41,872 nt of DNA from positions 1 to 41,872 of the forward strand of contig JANQGH010000099.1 in the NCBI GenBank assembly GCA_028277405.1, in the 5' to 3' direction. Under the pieces are notes generated by a model. The model saw only the letters and a program-made list of their open reading frames with translations, was not told the DNA's origin and searched no databases. This DNA comes from Alphaproteobacteria bacterium (GTDB lineage: Bacteria; Pseudomonadota; Alphaproteobacteria; DSM-16000; Inquilinaceae). The translations under genes and the position numbers were made by a program. This document shows positions 1 to 8,756 of this stretch, piece after piece (the stretch's first letter is position 1; the number at the start of each line of letters is the position of its first letter).

Positions 1-110
1 ATGATGACCCATGTGATGGCGGCCAAAACGCTCCACGGACAGGCGCGTCGCGTAGCGCGGTGCTTCAGCATCGGGCAAGCGGCGCAACGCAGCCGTGGAG
101 CGATTTGGCC
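1..110 (-). repeat. Hairpin repeat, copy 1 (inverted relative to copy 2)
   Basis: Read on the minus strand, this copy has an outer stem (93-110 with 21-38, 17 of 18 bases paired), a core CTGCGTTGCG..CCGCTTG, a second core CGCGACGCGCCTG, and a tail CATGGGTCATCAT (bases 13 to 1). The same two cores and the same tail occur in 121-232 on the plus strand, while the stem sequence differs. I infer a diverged member of a dispersed structured repeat family. No ORF here looks like a real protein. The element may extend left of the window. Confidence 0.6.
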
Positions 111-120
111 CCACCGAAGG

Positions 121-232
121 CCGCGTTGTCTTGCCCGCTGGCTGCGTTGCGCGCCGCTTGTGGTACTTCCACACCACTGCGCGACACGCGCCTGACCAGC
201 GAACAAGACAACGCGGTCCCATGGGTCATCAT
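121..232 (+). repeat. Hairpin repeat, copy 2, upstream of lysC
   Basis: The outer stem is 121-141 paired with 196-216 (19 of 21 bases). The core CTGCGTTGCG plus CCGCTTG lies at 141-160, the second core GCGACACGCGCCTG at 181-194, and the tail CATGGGTCATCAT at 220-232. Copy 1 carries the same cores and tail in the opposite orientation, so 1-13 and 220-232 form a perfect 13-base inverted repeat. The stem bases differ between copies but pairing is kept in both. The element ends about 34 bases before lysC, so it could also affect the lysC leader. Confidence 0.6.
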
Positions 233-266
233 CATCGATCCTTGGTACTAACCGGAATGAGAAGCC

Positions 267-1484
267 ATGGCCCGTATCGTGCAAAAGTTCGGCGGCACGT
301 CCGTCGGCGATATCGACCGCATCAAGAATGTCGCCGAGAAGGTCAAGGCCGAGGTCGCGCGCGGCAACGAGGTCGCGGTGGTCGTGTCAGCGATGGCCGG
401 GGTGACGAACCAGCTGGTCGGCTATTGCGATTCGATCGCGCCCTTGTACGAGGCGCGCGAGTATGACGCTGTGGTCGCCTCGGGCGAGCAGGTGACGTCC
501 GGCCTGTTGGCGATGGCCCTGCAGGCCGACGGCGTGAATGCGCGCAGCTGGCAGGGCTGGCAGATCCCGATGCGCACCGACGACGTGCACGGCAAGGCAC
601 GGATCCTCGATATCGATCCAGCCGAACTGGACACGCGGCTGAAGCGTGGCGAGGTTGCCGTAGTCGCCGGATTCCAGGGCGTCTCGCCACAAGGCAGGAT
701 CGCGACCTTGGGCAGGGGCGGATCGGACACGTCCGCGGTTGCTTTGGCGGCAGCGTTGGGTGCCGATCGCTGCGACATCTACACCGATGTCGACGGGGTC
801 TACACCAGCGACCCGCGGATCGTGCGCAGCGCGCGCAAACTCGATAAGATCACCTACGAAGAAATGCTGGAGATGGCGTCGCTGGGCACCAAGGTCTTGC
901 AGACGAGATCCGTCGAAATGGCCATGAAGCATGGCGTGCGGGTCCAGGTGCTCTCCAGCTTTGAGGATGTGCCGGGCACCTTGGTGGTCGACGAAGGAGA
1001 AATCGTGGAACAAGAAGTCGTTAGCGGCATTGCCTACACCAGGGACGAAGCCAAGATCACGCTTGTAAAGGTGGCCGACGAGCCGGGTGTTGCGGCCGCC
1101 ATCTTCGGGCCGTTGGCCGACGCCGCCATCAATGTCGACATGATCGTCCAGAATGTTTCCGAGGACGGCAAGTCGACCGACATGACCTTCACCGTCGGCC
1201 GGTCGGACCTGGACCGCGCGGTCGAGGTGCTGCAACAGCGCCAGGACCAGCTCGGCCACGACTACCTTCTGCCGGATCCGAACGTGGTGAAGGTTTCGGT
1301 CATCGGCGTGGGCATGCGCAGCCATGCCGGCGTGGCCCAAACAATGTTCCGCACGCTGGCCGAAAACGGTATTAATATCCAGGTGATTTCAACCTCTGAG
1401 ATCAAGATCAGCGTACTGATCGCTGAGCAGTACACGGAACTCGCGTTGCGCGCGCTTCACACCGCTTACGGGCTGGACGCTTGA
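267..1484 (+). CDS. lysC: Aspartate kinase
   Basis: Aspartokinase phosphorylates L-aspartate with ATP, the first step to lysine, threonine, methionine and diaminopimelate. The 405-residue protein has the usual monofunctional length. The kinase motif KFGGTSVGD is at residues 6-14, GRGGSDTSAVALAAAL lies near 150-165, and two ACT regulatory domains follow (about 265-335 and 345-400), the second with VIGVGMRSHAGVA and the ligand-site pattern NGINIQVISTSEIKIS. These ACT domains suggest lysine and/or threonine feedback. The ATG is preceded by a purine-rich GGAATGAGAAG. ptsP follows 61 bases later on the same strand, an arrangement common in alphaproteobacteria. Confidence 0.97.
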   Translation: MARIVQKFGGTSVGDIDRIKNVAEKVKAEVARGNEVAVVVSAMAGVTNQLVGYCDSIAPLYEAREYDAVVASGEQVTSGLLAMALQADGVNARSWQGWQIPMRTDDVHGKARILDIDPAELDTRLKRGEVAVVAGFQGVSPQGRIATLGRGGSDTSAVALAAALGADRCDIYTDVDGVYTSDPRIVRSARKLDKITYEEMLEMASLGTKVLQTRSVEMAMKHGVRVQVLSSFEDVPGTLVVDEGEIVEQEVVSGIAYTRDEAKITLVKVADEPGVAAAIFGPLADAAINVDMIVQNVSEDGKSTDMTFTVGRSDLDRAVEVLQQRQDQLGHDYLLPDPNVVKVSVIGVGMRSHAGVAQTMFRTLAENGINIQVISTSEIKISVLIAEQYTELALRALHTAYGLDA

Positions 1485-1545
1485 GGATTTGGCCGAGGAA
1501 AGACGCCGTTAGAGAAGGCTTCGACCGTTTCGGGGGCGCGGCCTG

Positions 1546-3822
1546 ATGTCGGTTGCGCCCATCACGCCCATGACCCAGTCGCGCCGGCTGTTGTCCCGGC
1601 TGCGGGACGTGATGGCCGGCTCCGGCCTGGCCCAGGCCAGGCTCGACAAGATCGTGCGCCTGATCGCGGCGGAAATGGTGGCCGAGGTCTGCTCCTGCTA
1701 CGTCGTGCGGCCCGGCGAGGTGTTGGAGCTGTTCGCCACCGTCGGTCTGAACCCGGAAGCCGTCCATCAGACCCGGCTGCGTGTCGGCGAGGGGCTTGTG
1801 GGCGACGTCGCGGCGACCGCGCGCTCGGCGGCCATCGCCAACGCGGCGCGCCATCCCAAATTCGCCTACCGCCCGGAAACGGGCGAGGACCCGTTCCATT
1901 CCTTTTTGGGCGTGCCCTTGATCCGTGACGGCAAGGTTCGCGGGGTTCTGGTCATCCAGAACCGCCGGCCGCGCGTCTACGCCGACGAAGAAGTGGAGAT
2001 GCTTCAGACCGTCGCCATGGTGGTCTCCGAACTGGTGGCGGGCGGTGAACTGGGCGACAAGGGAGAGGTCGCCGCGTCCGAGGCGGGTGGCACGCTGCCG
2101 GCCCGCATTGAGGGCATGCCGCTCAATGATGGTCTGGCGCGGGGGCTTGCGGTTCTGCACCGGCCACAGCTCACCGTGCGTGAGATGGTCGCAGACGAAC
2201 CGGTGCGCGAGGTTCAGCGCCTGGGTACGGCGCTGGCGGCCATGCACCGGTCCCTGGACCGGCTGGTCGAGATCACCGAGGACAGCGGCATCGGCGAAGG
2301 CCTCGACATCCTCGAGACCTACCGCATGTTCGCGGAGGATCGCGGCTGGGTGCGCCGTATCGAGGAGGCCATCCAGTCCGGCCTGACCGCCGAGGCGGCG
2401 GTTCAACGGGTGCGCAACGACACAGCGGCGCGCATGGCCCGCATCACCGACCCGTATTTGCGCGAGCGGATGACCGATTTCGATGATCTGGCCACGCGCT
2501 TGCTGCTCAACCTGTCCGGCAAGGGGTCGCAGGCCGCCGTGGGCACGCTGCCCGATGACGTCGTGCTCGTCGCCCGCACGATCGGGCCGGCGGAGTTGCT
2601 TGATTATGAGCAAAAGCGCCTCCGCGCCGTCGTTGTGGAGGAGGGATCGGCGACCAGCCACGTTGCGATCGTTGCGCGGGCGCTCGGCATTCCGGTCGTC
2701 GGGCGCTGTGCCGATGCGCTTAACATCATCGACCCGCTGGATGTGGTTCTGGTCGACGGCGACAATGGCCAGGTCTTCGTTCGCCCCTCGGAAGACGCCT
2801 TCGGCGCGTTCGAACAGAGCCTGGCGGTGCGGGCCGAGCGCGCCCAGTCCCATGCCGGGCTTGTCGGTCGACCGGCGGTCAGCCGGGACGGGGTGCGCGT
2901 CTCGCTGAACCTGAATGCCGGCCTGCTGATCGACCTGCCGCATCTGGCGTCGACGGGGGCGGACGGCATCGGGCTCTATCGCACCGAGATCCCGTTCATG
3001 GTGCGCTCCGCCTATCCCGACGTCGCCGCGCAGACGGATCTCTACCGCCGCATTTTCGAGCAGGCCCAGGGCAAGCCGGTGACCTTCCGCACGCTGGATG
3101 TCGGCGGCGACAAGTCGCTGCCCTATTTCGCCGCGGAGACCGAGCAGAACCCGGCGCTTGGCTGGCGCGCCATCCGCATGGGCCTCGACCGCCCGGCGAT
3201 GCTGCTGAAGCAGTTGCGCGCGCTGATCCGTGCGGCCGAGGGAAGGCCGCTGCGCATCATGTTCCCGATGGTCGCCCAAGCAGCGGAATTCGATGCGGTC
3301 AGCCGCCTGATGGACCGCGAGCTTTCCCGGGCGCTGGGCCAAGGCTACGTCGCGCCCAGCGACCTGCAGATCGGCGCGATGGTCGAGGTTCCGGCGATCT
3401 TCTGGCAGCTCGATGCCCTGCTGTCGCGGGCCGATTTTCTGGCGGTCGGCACCAATGATCTGCTGCAATACATGTTCGCGGCGGATCGCGGCGATCCCAA
3501 GCTGGCCAATCGCTACGACACCTTGTCCCCGGCCTTCCTCAACATTCTCGGCGACCTGGCCGCCAAGGCCGAGACGGCGGGCAAGCCGATCAGTGTCTGC
3601 GGCGAAATGGCCGGCCGGCCGCTGGAAGCGATGGCGCTGATCGGGTTGGGCTTTCGGTCGCTGTCGATGGCGGCGACCTCGGTGGGGCCGGTGAAGGCGA
3701 TGATCCTCGGCGTGGAGGTCGAAGCTCTTGCCGATTTCGTGCGTTCGCTGCGTCGTCGTGACAGCGCGAGCGTGCGGACCGATCTGCACGCGTACGCCCG
3801 CGACCATGGTTTGATCACGTAG
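1546..3822 (+). CDS. ptsP: Phosphoenolpyruvate-protein phosphotransferase PtsP (enzyme I Ntr)
   Basis: This is enzyme I of the nitrogen phosphotransferase system. It autophosphorylates with PEP and passes phosphate to NPr (PtsO), a regulatory rather than sugar-transport relay. Domains in order are an N-terminal GAF sensor (about 20-165), the PEP-utilising N-terminal helical domain (180-300), the phosphohistidine domain with the active His372 in EGSATSHVAIVAR, and the PEP-binding TIM barrel with the catalytic Cys685 in VCGEMAGRP. At 758 residues it is full length for PtsP, and the GAF domain separates it from sugar PtsI. An alternative ATG lies at 1573. The GAF domain is expected to sense glutamine or another nitrogen signal by analogy with the family. 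Confidence 0.96.
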   Translation: MSVAPITPMTQSRRLLSRLRDVMAGSGLAQARLDKIVRLIAAEMVAEVCSCYVVRPGEVLELFATVGLNPEAVHQTRLRVGEGLVGDVAATARSAAIANAARHPKFAYRPETGEDPFHSFLGVPLIRDGKVRGVLVIQNRRPRVYADEEVEMLQTVAMVVSELVAGGELGDKGEVAASEAGGTLPARIEGMPLNDGLARGLAVLHRPQLTVREMVADEPVREVQRLGTALAAMHRSLDRLVEITEDSGIGEGLDILETYRMFAEDRGWVRRIEEAIQSGLTAEAAVQRVRNDTAARMARITDPYLRERMTDFDDLATRLLLNLSGKGSQAAVGTLPDDVVLVARTIGPAELLDYEQKRLRAVVVEEGSATSHVAIVARALGIPVVGRCADALNIIDPLDVVLVDGDNGQVFVRPSEDAFGAFEQSLAVRAERAQSHAGLVGRPAVSRDGVRVSLNLNAGLLIDLPHLASTGADGIGLYRTEIPFMVRSAYPDVAAQTDLYRRIFEQAQGKPVTFRTLDVGGDKSLPYFAAETEQNPALGWRAIRMGLDRPAMLLKQLRALIRAAEGRPLRIMFPMVAQAAEFDAVSRLMDRELSRALGQGYVAPSDLQIGAMVEVPAIFWQLDALLSRADFLAVGTNDLLQYMFAADRGDPKLANRYDTLSPAFLNILGDLAAKAETAGKPISVCGEMAGRPLEAMALIGLGFRSLSMAATSVGPVKAMILGVEVEALADFVRSLRRRDSASVRTDLHAYARDHGLIT

Positions 3823-3839
3823 CGGTGGAGACGTTCAAA

Positions 3840-3874
3840 TAAGGCCCTTCTGAGGCACCGAGGGGCTTTAAGCC
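3840..3874 (+). terminator. Weak hairpin after ptsP
   Basis: AGGCCCT and AGGGGCT around 3843-3871 can pair over seven bases with one mismatch, followed by TTAAG. There is no long T run. The rest of the 3823-4037 spacer shows no gene and no clear motif to me. Confidence 0.25.
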
Positions 3875-4037
3875 GCGCGCCATCAATGATAAGCATGAAT
3901 GGCGCTCGCCGAGACCCGGTCTCGATCGCAAGACGAACGTCCGGGACGGACTGGTCAACCGACGCGACCGCGCCAGATACGTACCAAGGGGACGGTGTTG
4001 AGACCCCCCTTCGGCAGAAACCTGCGGCATTGTTGGC

Positions 4038-5231
4038 ATGGCACAGAGCAGACGCAGACCTTTTCATATCGTCGATCCGACCGGCCTTCCGCCGTCGGCA
4101 AATGATAGTGAAGAGTCGGTCGGTGCGGCCCCTCAAACCGTCTCTTCCATTCTCAAAGCAGCGCGTGAGGATATCGGCCTAACCCTCTGGGAAGTATCTC
4201 AGAACCTTCGGATTCGATTCTCCTATATGCAGGCCATCGAGGACGGGCGGTTCGAAGATCTGCCGGGCCCGGTCTACGCGATCGGGTTCATCCGGACCTA
4301 CGCGCTCTACCTCAACCTGGATGCCGACGAGCTTATCCGCCGCTTCAAGAACGAACAGTCGACGCTGACCCAGCGGCAGAACCTGGTTTTCCCGGCACCG
4401 CCGCCGACGTCGCGCGTGTCGGGCGTGGCCATTGGGCTTGTCGCGATCGTGTTGGCGGCCGCGGCCTATGGCGGCTGGTACTATCTGTCCAGCGAGGACA
4501 GCCAGGAGGTGGCGGTTGTGGCGCCGGTTCCGGATCGGCTCGCCACGCTGTTGGAGGAGGAGCCGCCGCTGGCCGATATTGAGGCGCCGGAACCTTTGGC
4601 CACGGATTTGGCCACGGCCGAAGAAACGTCCGAACCGACGGATTTCTCGTCGCCATTGCCGGACCTGCCGACCGCGGAGGCGGCCGATATCCAAGAGACG
4701 ATCATCCCCGACGTGGCGTCCGGCCAGGCCGAGCCGGATGCGATCGACCAGCCGGTCGCGGATGCGTCCGGCGACGAGGCCGAACAGTTCCTCGCGGTGG
4801 ACTCGGTTGGTGCGGCGCCGTTGGATCAGTCCGAGAGCGAGGCGCTGGGGTTACTGATCGCGGCGGGGCCCGAAACCCCGGCCGATGAGACCGAAGCGCT
4901 CGCGCCGCCGCCGGAGCCGCCGGCGACACCAGAGACGGCCCAGCCGGCAACCGCCGGCAACCGGATCGAAATGCGTGCGACCACGGACAGTTGGGTGCTG
5001 GTCCGGGATGCCGGTGGCGACATGATCATGACCCGCGTCATGACCCCGGGGGACAGCTATCAGGTGCCCGACGAACCCGGACTGACCCTGTTCACCGGCA
5101 ACGCGGGCGGCCTCGAGGTTCTGGTCGACGGCGCGGCCGTGCCCGTGCTGGGACGCCAGGGCGAGGTCATCCGCAATATAAGTCTTGACCCGGACTTGTT
5201 GCGCGAGGGCCGTGCGGTCATATCTCAGTGA
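4038..5231 (+). CDS. RodZ-like helix-turn-helix membrane protein (HTH_25 / DUF4115)
   Basis: The 397-residue protein has the RodZ layout: an N-terminal cytoplasmic helix-turn-helix domain (about 34-105, with LKAAREDIGLTLWEVSQNLR and AIGFIRTYALYLNLD), one transmembrane helix (about 128-150, SGVAIGLVAIVLAAAAYGGW), a long acidic Pro/Ala/Glu-rich linker (about 152-305) and a C-terminal beta domain of the DUF4115 type (about 308-380, starting EMRATTDSWVLVRDAGG). RodZ links MreB to the cell-wall elongation machinery; this role is inferred from domain order. The position directly before ispG is typical in Alphaproteobacteria. The start codon has no obvious ribosome site, so the first residues are uncertain. 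Confidence 0.85.
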   Translation: MAQSRRRPFHIVDPTGLPPSANDSEESVGAAPQTVSSILKAAREDIGLTLWEVSQNLRIRFSYMQAIEDGRFEDLPGPVYAIGFIRTYALYLNLDADELIRRFKNEQSTLTQRQNLVFPAPPPTSRVSGVAIGLVAIVLAAAAYGGWYYLSSEDSQEVAVVAPVPDRLATLLEEEPPLADIEAPEPLATDLATAEETSEPTDFSSPLPDLPTAEAADIQETIIPDVASGQAEPDAIDQPVADASGDEAEQFLAVDSVGAAPLDQSESEALGLLIAAGPETPADETEALAPPPEPPATPETAQPATAGNRIEMRATTDSWVLVRDAGGDMIMTRVMTPGDSYQVPDEPGLTLFTGNAGGLEVLVDGAAVPVLGRQGEVIRNISLDPDLLREGRAVISQ

Positions 5232-5305
5232 TGCACGGCCGATTCCATCGGCAACCCGTTGGACTATTGAGCGAAACGCTGGCCTAGGGCCAGGAGCATA
5301 GAGTC

Positions 5306-6436
5306 ATGAGTCTGCGCCCCTATCGCGACATCTACCGCCGGACAAGCCGCCAGATCCATGTCGGCCGTGTGCCTGTCGGCGGCGACGCGCCGATCACGGT
5401 TCAGACGATGACGAACACGATCACGTCGGACGTGCCGGCGACGATCGCGCAAATCAACGAGGTGGTCGAGGCCGGTGCCGACATCGTGCGCGTCTCCTGC
5501 CCGGACGAGGCGTCCAGCGCCGCCTTGCGCGAGATCGTGCCGGAGGTCGACGTTCCGATCGTGGCCGACATTCATTTTCATTACAAAAGGGGCATCGAGG
5601 CGGCGGAAAACGGCGCCGCCTGCCTGCGGATCAACCCCGGCAATATCGGTTCGCGTGAGCGGGTGGCGGAGGTCGTGCGGGCCGCCAAGGACCATGGCTG
5701 TTCCATCCGCATCGGCGTCAATGCCGGCTCGCTGGAGCGGGATCTGCTGGAGAAGTACGGCGAGCCATGCCCCGAGGCCATGCTGGAAAGCGCGCTGAAC
5801 CATATTCGGATCTTGGAAGATCACGACTTCTTCGAGTTCAAGATCAGCTGCAAGGCCTCCGATCCCTTCCTGGCGGTGGCGGCCTATCAGCAACTGGCCG
5901 ACGCCTGCGACTATCCGCTGCACCTGGGGATCACCGAGGCCGGCGGGATGCTGACCGGCACGGTGAAGAGTTCGATCGGCCTCGGCATGCTGCTGTGGTC
6001 CGGCATCGGCGACACGATCCGGGTCAGCCTGTCGGCCGATCCGGTGGAAGAGGTCAAGGTCGGCTACGAGATCCTGAAGTCGCTGGGTTTGCGGCATCGG
6101 GGCGTCACGGTCATCTCCTGCCCGTCTTGCGCGCGCCAGCAGTTCGACGTGATCGACACGGTGCGCGAGCTTGAGGATCGGCTGGCGCATATCACGACAC
6201 CGATCACGCTGTCGGTCATCGGCTGTGTGGTGAACGGGCCGGGCGAGGCGCTGATGACCGATATCGGCTTCACCGGCGGCGGGAAGGGCACCCATCAGGT
6301 CTATGTCGCCGGCGTCCCGAACCATCGCCTGAAAGACCGGTCGATCGTCGACCATTTGGTCGAGATGGTTGAGCAGAAGGCGGCCGAAATCGAGGCCGCC
6401 GAGGAAGCCGATCTCGAACGGCCGGCGGCGGAATAG
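5306..6436 (+). CDS. ispG: 4-hydroxy-3-methylbut-2-en-1-yl diphosphate synthase (IspG/GcpE)
   Basis: IspG converts methylerythritol cyclodiphosphate to HMBPP in the MEP isoprenoid pathway using a [4Fe-4S] cluster. The 376-residue protein is the short bacterial form without the plant-type insert. Cluster ligands are visible as Cys272 and Cys275 (SCPSCARQQFD), Cys307 (GCVVNGPGE) and Glu314. The N-terminal TIM-barrel part begins RQIHVGRVPVGGDAPITVQTMTNT. AGGAG at 5290-5294 supports the ATG at 5306. The MEP pathway here makes a mevalonate role for the aconitase X genes at 20929-22589 unlikely. Confidence 0.97.
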   Translation: MSLRPYRDIYRRTSRQIHVGRVPVGGDAPITVQTMTNTITSDVPATIAQINEVVEAGADIVRVSCPDEASSAALREIVPEVDVPIVADIHFHYKRGIEAAENGAACLRINPGNIGSRERVAEVVRAAKDHGCSIRIGVNAGSLERDLLEKYGEPCPEAMLESALNHIRILEDHDFFEFKISCKASDPFLAVAAYQQLADACDYPLHLGITEAGGMLTGTVKSSIGLGMLLWSGIGDTIRVSLSADPVEEVKVGYEILKSLGLRHRGVTVISCPSCARQQFDVIDTVRELEDRLAHITTPITLSVIGCVVNGPGEALMTDIGFTGGGKGTHQVYVAGVPNHRLKDRSIVDHLVEMVEQKAAEIEAAEEADLERPAAE

Positions 6437-6557
6437 CCGGCTCGTCAGGCGTTCTGCACGCGGGTCGGCAGGCGCCGCCGTTGCGGGCTGACCGCGGATG
6501 CACTAAAAGCCCGTCACCCTATCTGATGACAGTCGAGACCAAGCGAGTGCCGCGCCC

Positions 6558-7628
6558 GTGAGCCTGGACGAGAATTTCGACAAGGTCCTCGGCCGGGTGG
6601 CGGAGCTTCGTGCGCTGATGGCCGAGGGTTCGCTGTCGCCGGAGGACTACACCGCCTATTCCAAGGAGTATGCGGAACTCGAGCCTGTGGCCGAACGGAT
6701 CGAGGCTGTGAAGTCCGCGCGCAGCGAGTTGGCCGATCTGGAAGCCATGGCGGCCGCCGAGGCCGACCCTGAAATGCGCGCTTTGGCGGAAGCCGAGGCC
6801 CGCGAGTTGAAGCAGGGCCTGCCGGATATGGAGCGCCAGCTGCAACTGGCGCTGCTGCCGAAGGACGAGGCCGACGAGAAGAACGCCATCCTGGAGATCC
6901 GTGCTGGCACGGGTGGCGACGAGGCGGCCCTGTTCGCCGCCGACCTGTTCGGCATGTATCAGCGCTTTGCCGGCCTGCATGGCTGGAAATTCGAAATCAT
7001 GGAACTCGCCGAGACCGACACCGGCGGGTACAAGGAGGCGGTCGCCAGCGTGACCGGCCGCAACGTCTTTGCCAGGCTGAAGTTCGAAAGCGGCGTCCAT
7101 CGGGTGCAGCGGGTGCCGGAGACGGAGGCGCAAGGGCGCATCCACACCTCGGCCGCGACCGTCGCCGTGTTGCCCGAGGCGGAGGACGTCGACATTCAGA
7201 TCGACGACAAGGACTTGCGCATCGACGTGTTCCGCGCCTCCGGCGCCGGCGGCCAGCATGTCAACCGCACCGAAAGTGCCGTGCGCATCACGCACCTGCC
7301 GACGGGCATCGTCGTCTCGCAGCAGGACGAGAAGTCTCAGCACAAGAACAAGGCCAAGGCGATGAAGATCCTGCGCTCGCGCCTGTATGAGGCGGAGCGC
7401 GCCAGCCTGGCCGCCGAACGTGCCGCCGACCGGCGCAGCCAGGTCGGTTCGGGCGACCGGTCCGAACGCATCCGGACCTACAACTTCCCGCAAGGACGGG
7501 TGACCGACCACCGGATCAATCTGACCCTCTACAAGATCGACAAGATCATCAATGGCGAGGCGCTGGACGAGATCATCGACGCCTTGATCGCTGAGGACGA
7601 GGCGGCCCGGCTGGCGGAGATCGCGTGA
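6558..7628 (+). CDS. prfA: Peptide chain release factor 1
   Basis: RF1 recognises UAA and UAG stop codons and triggers peptide release. The GGQ catalytic motif is at residues 231-233 (SGAGGQHVNRTESAVR). The segment RVPETEAQGRIHTSAATVAV carries P-E-T at the RF1 PxT codon-reading tripeptide, which distinguishes it from RF2 (SPF). At 356 residues it is normal length. The start is GTG at 6558. The stop codon overlaps the prmC start, so the substrate and its methylase are translationally coupled. Confidence 0.97.
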   Translation: MSLDENFDKVLGRVAELRALMAEGSLSPEDYTAYSKEYAELEPVAERIEAVKSARSELADLEAMAAAEADPEMRALAEAEARELKQGLPDMERQLQLALLPKDEADEKNAILEIRAGTGGDEAALFAADLFGMYQRFAGLHGWKFEIMELAETDTGGYKEAVASVTGRNVFARLKFESGVHRVQRVPETEAQGRIHTSAATVAVLPEAEDVDIQIDDKDLRIDVFRASGAGGQHVNRTESAVRITHLPTGIVVSQQDEKSQHKNKAKAMKILRSRLYEAERASLAAERAADRRSQVGSGDRSERIRTYNFPQGRVTDHRINLTLYKIDKIINGEALDEIIDALIAEDEAARLAEIA

Positions 7629-8488
7629 TCGCCACCGTCGGCGACGCGCTGGCAACCACCAGAAGCCGGCTTCGGGCGGCCGGCATAGAAGAGGGCGCTA
7701 TCGATGCGCGCCTGCTGGTCGAGGCGGCCACGGGCCTTGATCGCAGCGGGGTTCTCGCAGCGCGCGATCATCTGTTGGATGCAAATCAAGCCGCCCGTCT
7801 GTCGCAGATGGTGGCGCGCCGTTTGAACCGCGAGCCGGTCGCGCGCATCCTCGGCCAGCGGGAGTTTTGGAGCCTTGCCTTCACGCTCGGTCCGGACACG
7901 TTGGACCCAAGGGCTGATAGCGAGACGCTTGTCGCCGCCGCGCTTGACCATCTGCCGGAGACCTACTGTCGCTACCGGGTGCTCGACCTGGGAACCGGCA
8001 CGGGGTGTCTTCTGCTGGCCCTGTTGGCCGAACGCCCGAACGCCTGGGGCCTCGGCATCGATCTTGCCGAGGGCGCCGCGGCGGTTGCGCGCGCCAATGC
8101 ACGGGCGCTCGGCCTCGATGATCGGGCTTGTTTCTTGTCGGGCAATTGGGCGGACGCGGTCGAGGCGCGCTTCGATGCGGTTGTCTGCAACCCGCCTTAC
8201 GTGTCCGATCGCGAGCGTGCCGCGCTGATGCCGGAGGTGAGGGACCACGACCCCGCGTTGGCCCTGTTTGCCGGGGCGGACGGCCTCGACGCGTACCGGG
8301 CTTTGGCCGGCCGTATCGGGCCGTTGCTAGCGCAAAACGGTGTTGCCGCCCTGGAGGTCGGTGCCGGTCAGGCCGGGGCCGTTTCGGCCCTGATGGCCGC
8401 GCAGGGGCTTGAAACCGTCGAAACACGCTCCGATTTAGCGTTAATCGATCGGGTATTGGTGCTAAAGCCCCGAAACCCGGGGAAATAA
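7625..8488 (+). CDS. prmC: Peptide chain release factor N5-glutamine methyltransferase
   Basis: PrmC methylates the glutamine of the GGQ motif of release factors with S-adenosylmethionine. The protein (287 residues) shows the helical N-terminal domain, the SAM-binding motif VLDLGTGTGCLLLALL (near 120-135) and the catalytic NPPY in VVCNPPYVSDRER. The GTG start overlaps the prfA TGA by four bases (GTGA). The short upstream neighbour is its direct substrate. Length and motifs are normal. Confidence 0.96.
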   Translation: MIATVGDALATTRSRLRAAGIEEGAIDARLLVEAATGLDRSGVLAARDHLLDANQAARLSQMVARRLNREPVARILGQREFWSLAFTLGPDTLDPRADSETLVAAALDHLPETYCRYRVLDLGTGTGCLLLALLAERPNAWGLGIDLAEGAAAVARANARALGLDDRACFLSGNWADAVEARFDAVVCNPPYVSDRERAALMPEVRDHDPALALFAGADGLDAYRALAGRIGPLLAQNGVAALEVGAGQAGAVSALMAAQGLETVETRSDLALIDRVLVLKPRNPGK

Positions 8489-8577
8489 GTCAGAAATTTG
8501 TTTGTCGGCGGTGCCAGTTGCGCTAGGGTCCGCCTTGCGGTTGCGACGCTTACCCATAGGTATTGTTGCGCCGCGCC

Positions 8578-8596
8578 GATTCGATCATGTCGAATC
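8578..8596. promoter_or_regulatory. Palindrome with two GANTC sites upstream of the DUF4167 gene
   Basis: GATTCGATCATGTCGAATC has perfect 7-base arms (8578-8584 and 8590-8596) around a 5-base centre, and each arm contains a GANTC site, the target of the cell-cycle methylase CcrM in Alphaproteobacteria. It lies 161 bases before the DUF4167 start. The rest of the 8489-8756 spacer holds no gene I can support. A regulatory role is inference. Confidence 0.35.
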
Positions 8597-8756
8597 GACT
8601 TGAGCGTTCTAGGGACCTGTTGTCGGAATGCGGCGACGGTTGGACGATCTACTTGGCAATGCGCCCGACTTGGCGATACGTCCGTGGGTTCGTCACCAGG
8701 ACCTCGGCAGTGACACCTCATCAGAGACTTGCAAGCGACAACGCGACAAGAGGCAT

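Noticed and set aside
1..251. Short ORFs in the first 251 bases
   Set aside because: They lie within the hairpin repeats, are Arg/Ala-rich, and their codon pattern does not look coding.
1408..3807. Open frame of about 800 codons on the minus strand opposite ptsP
   Set aside because: A GC-rich codon shadow. The plus-strand PtsP has complete catalytic motifs and the antisense translation has no recognisable domain.
3823..4037. Possible small gene between ptsP and the RodZ-like gene
   Set aside because: All frames give Arg-rich, unnatural translations and no start with a ribosome site.
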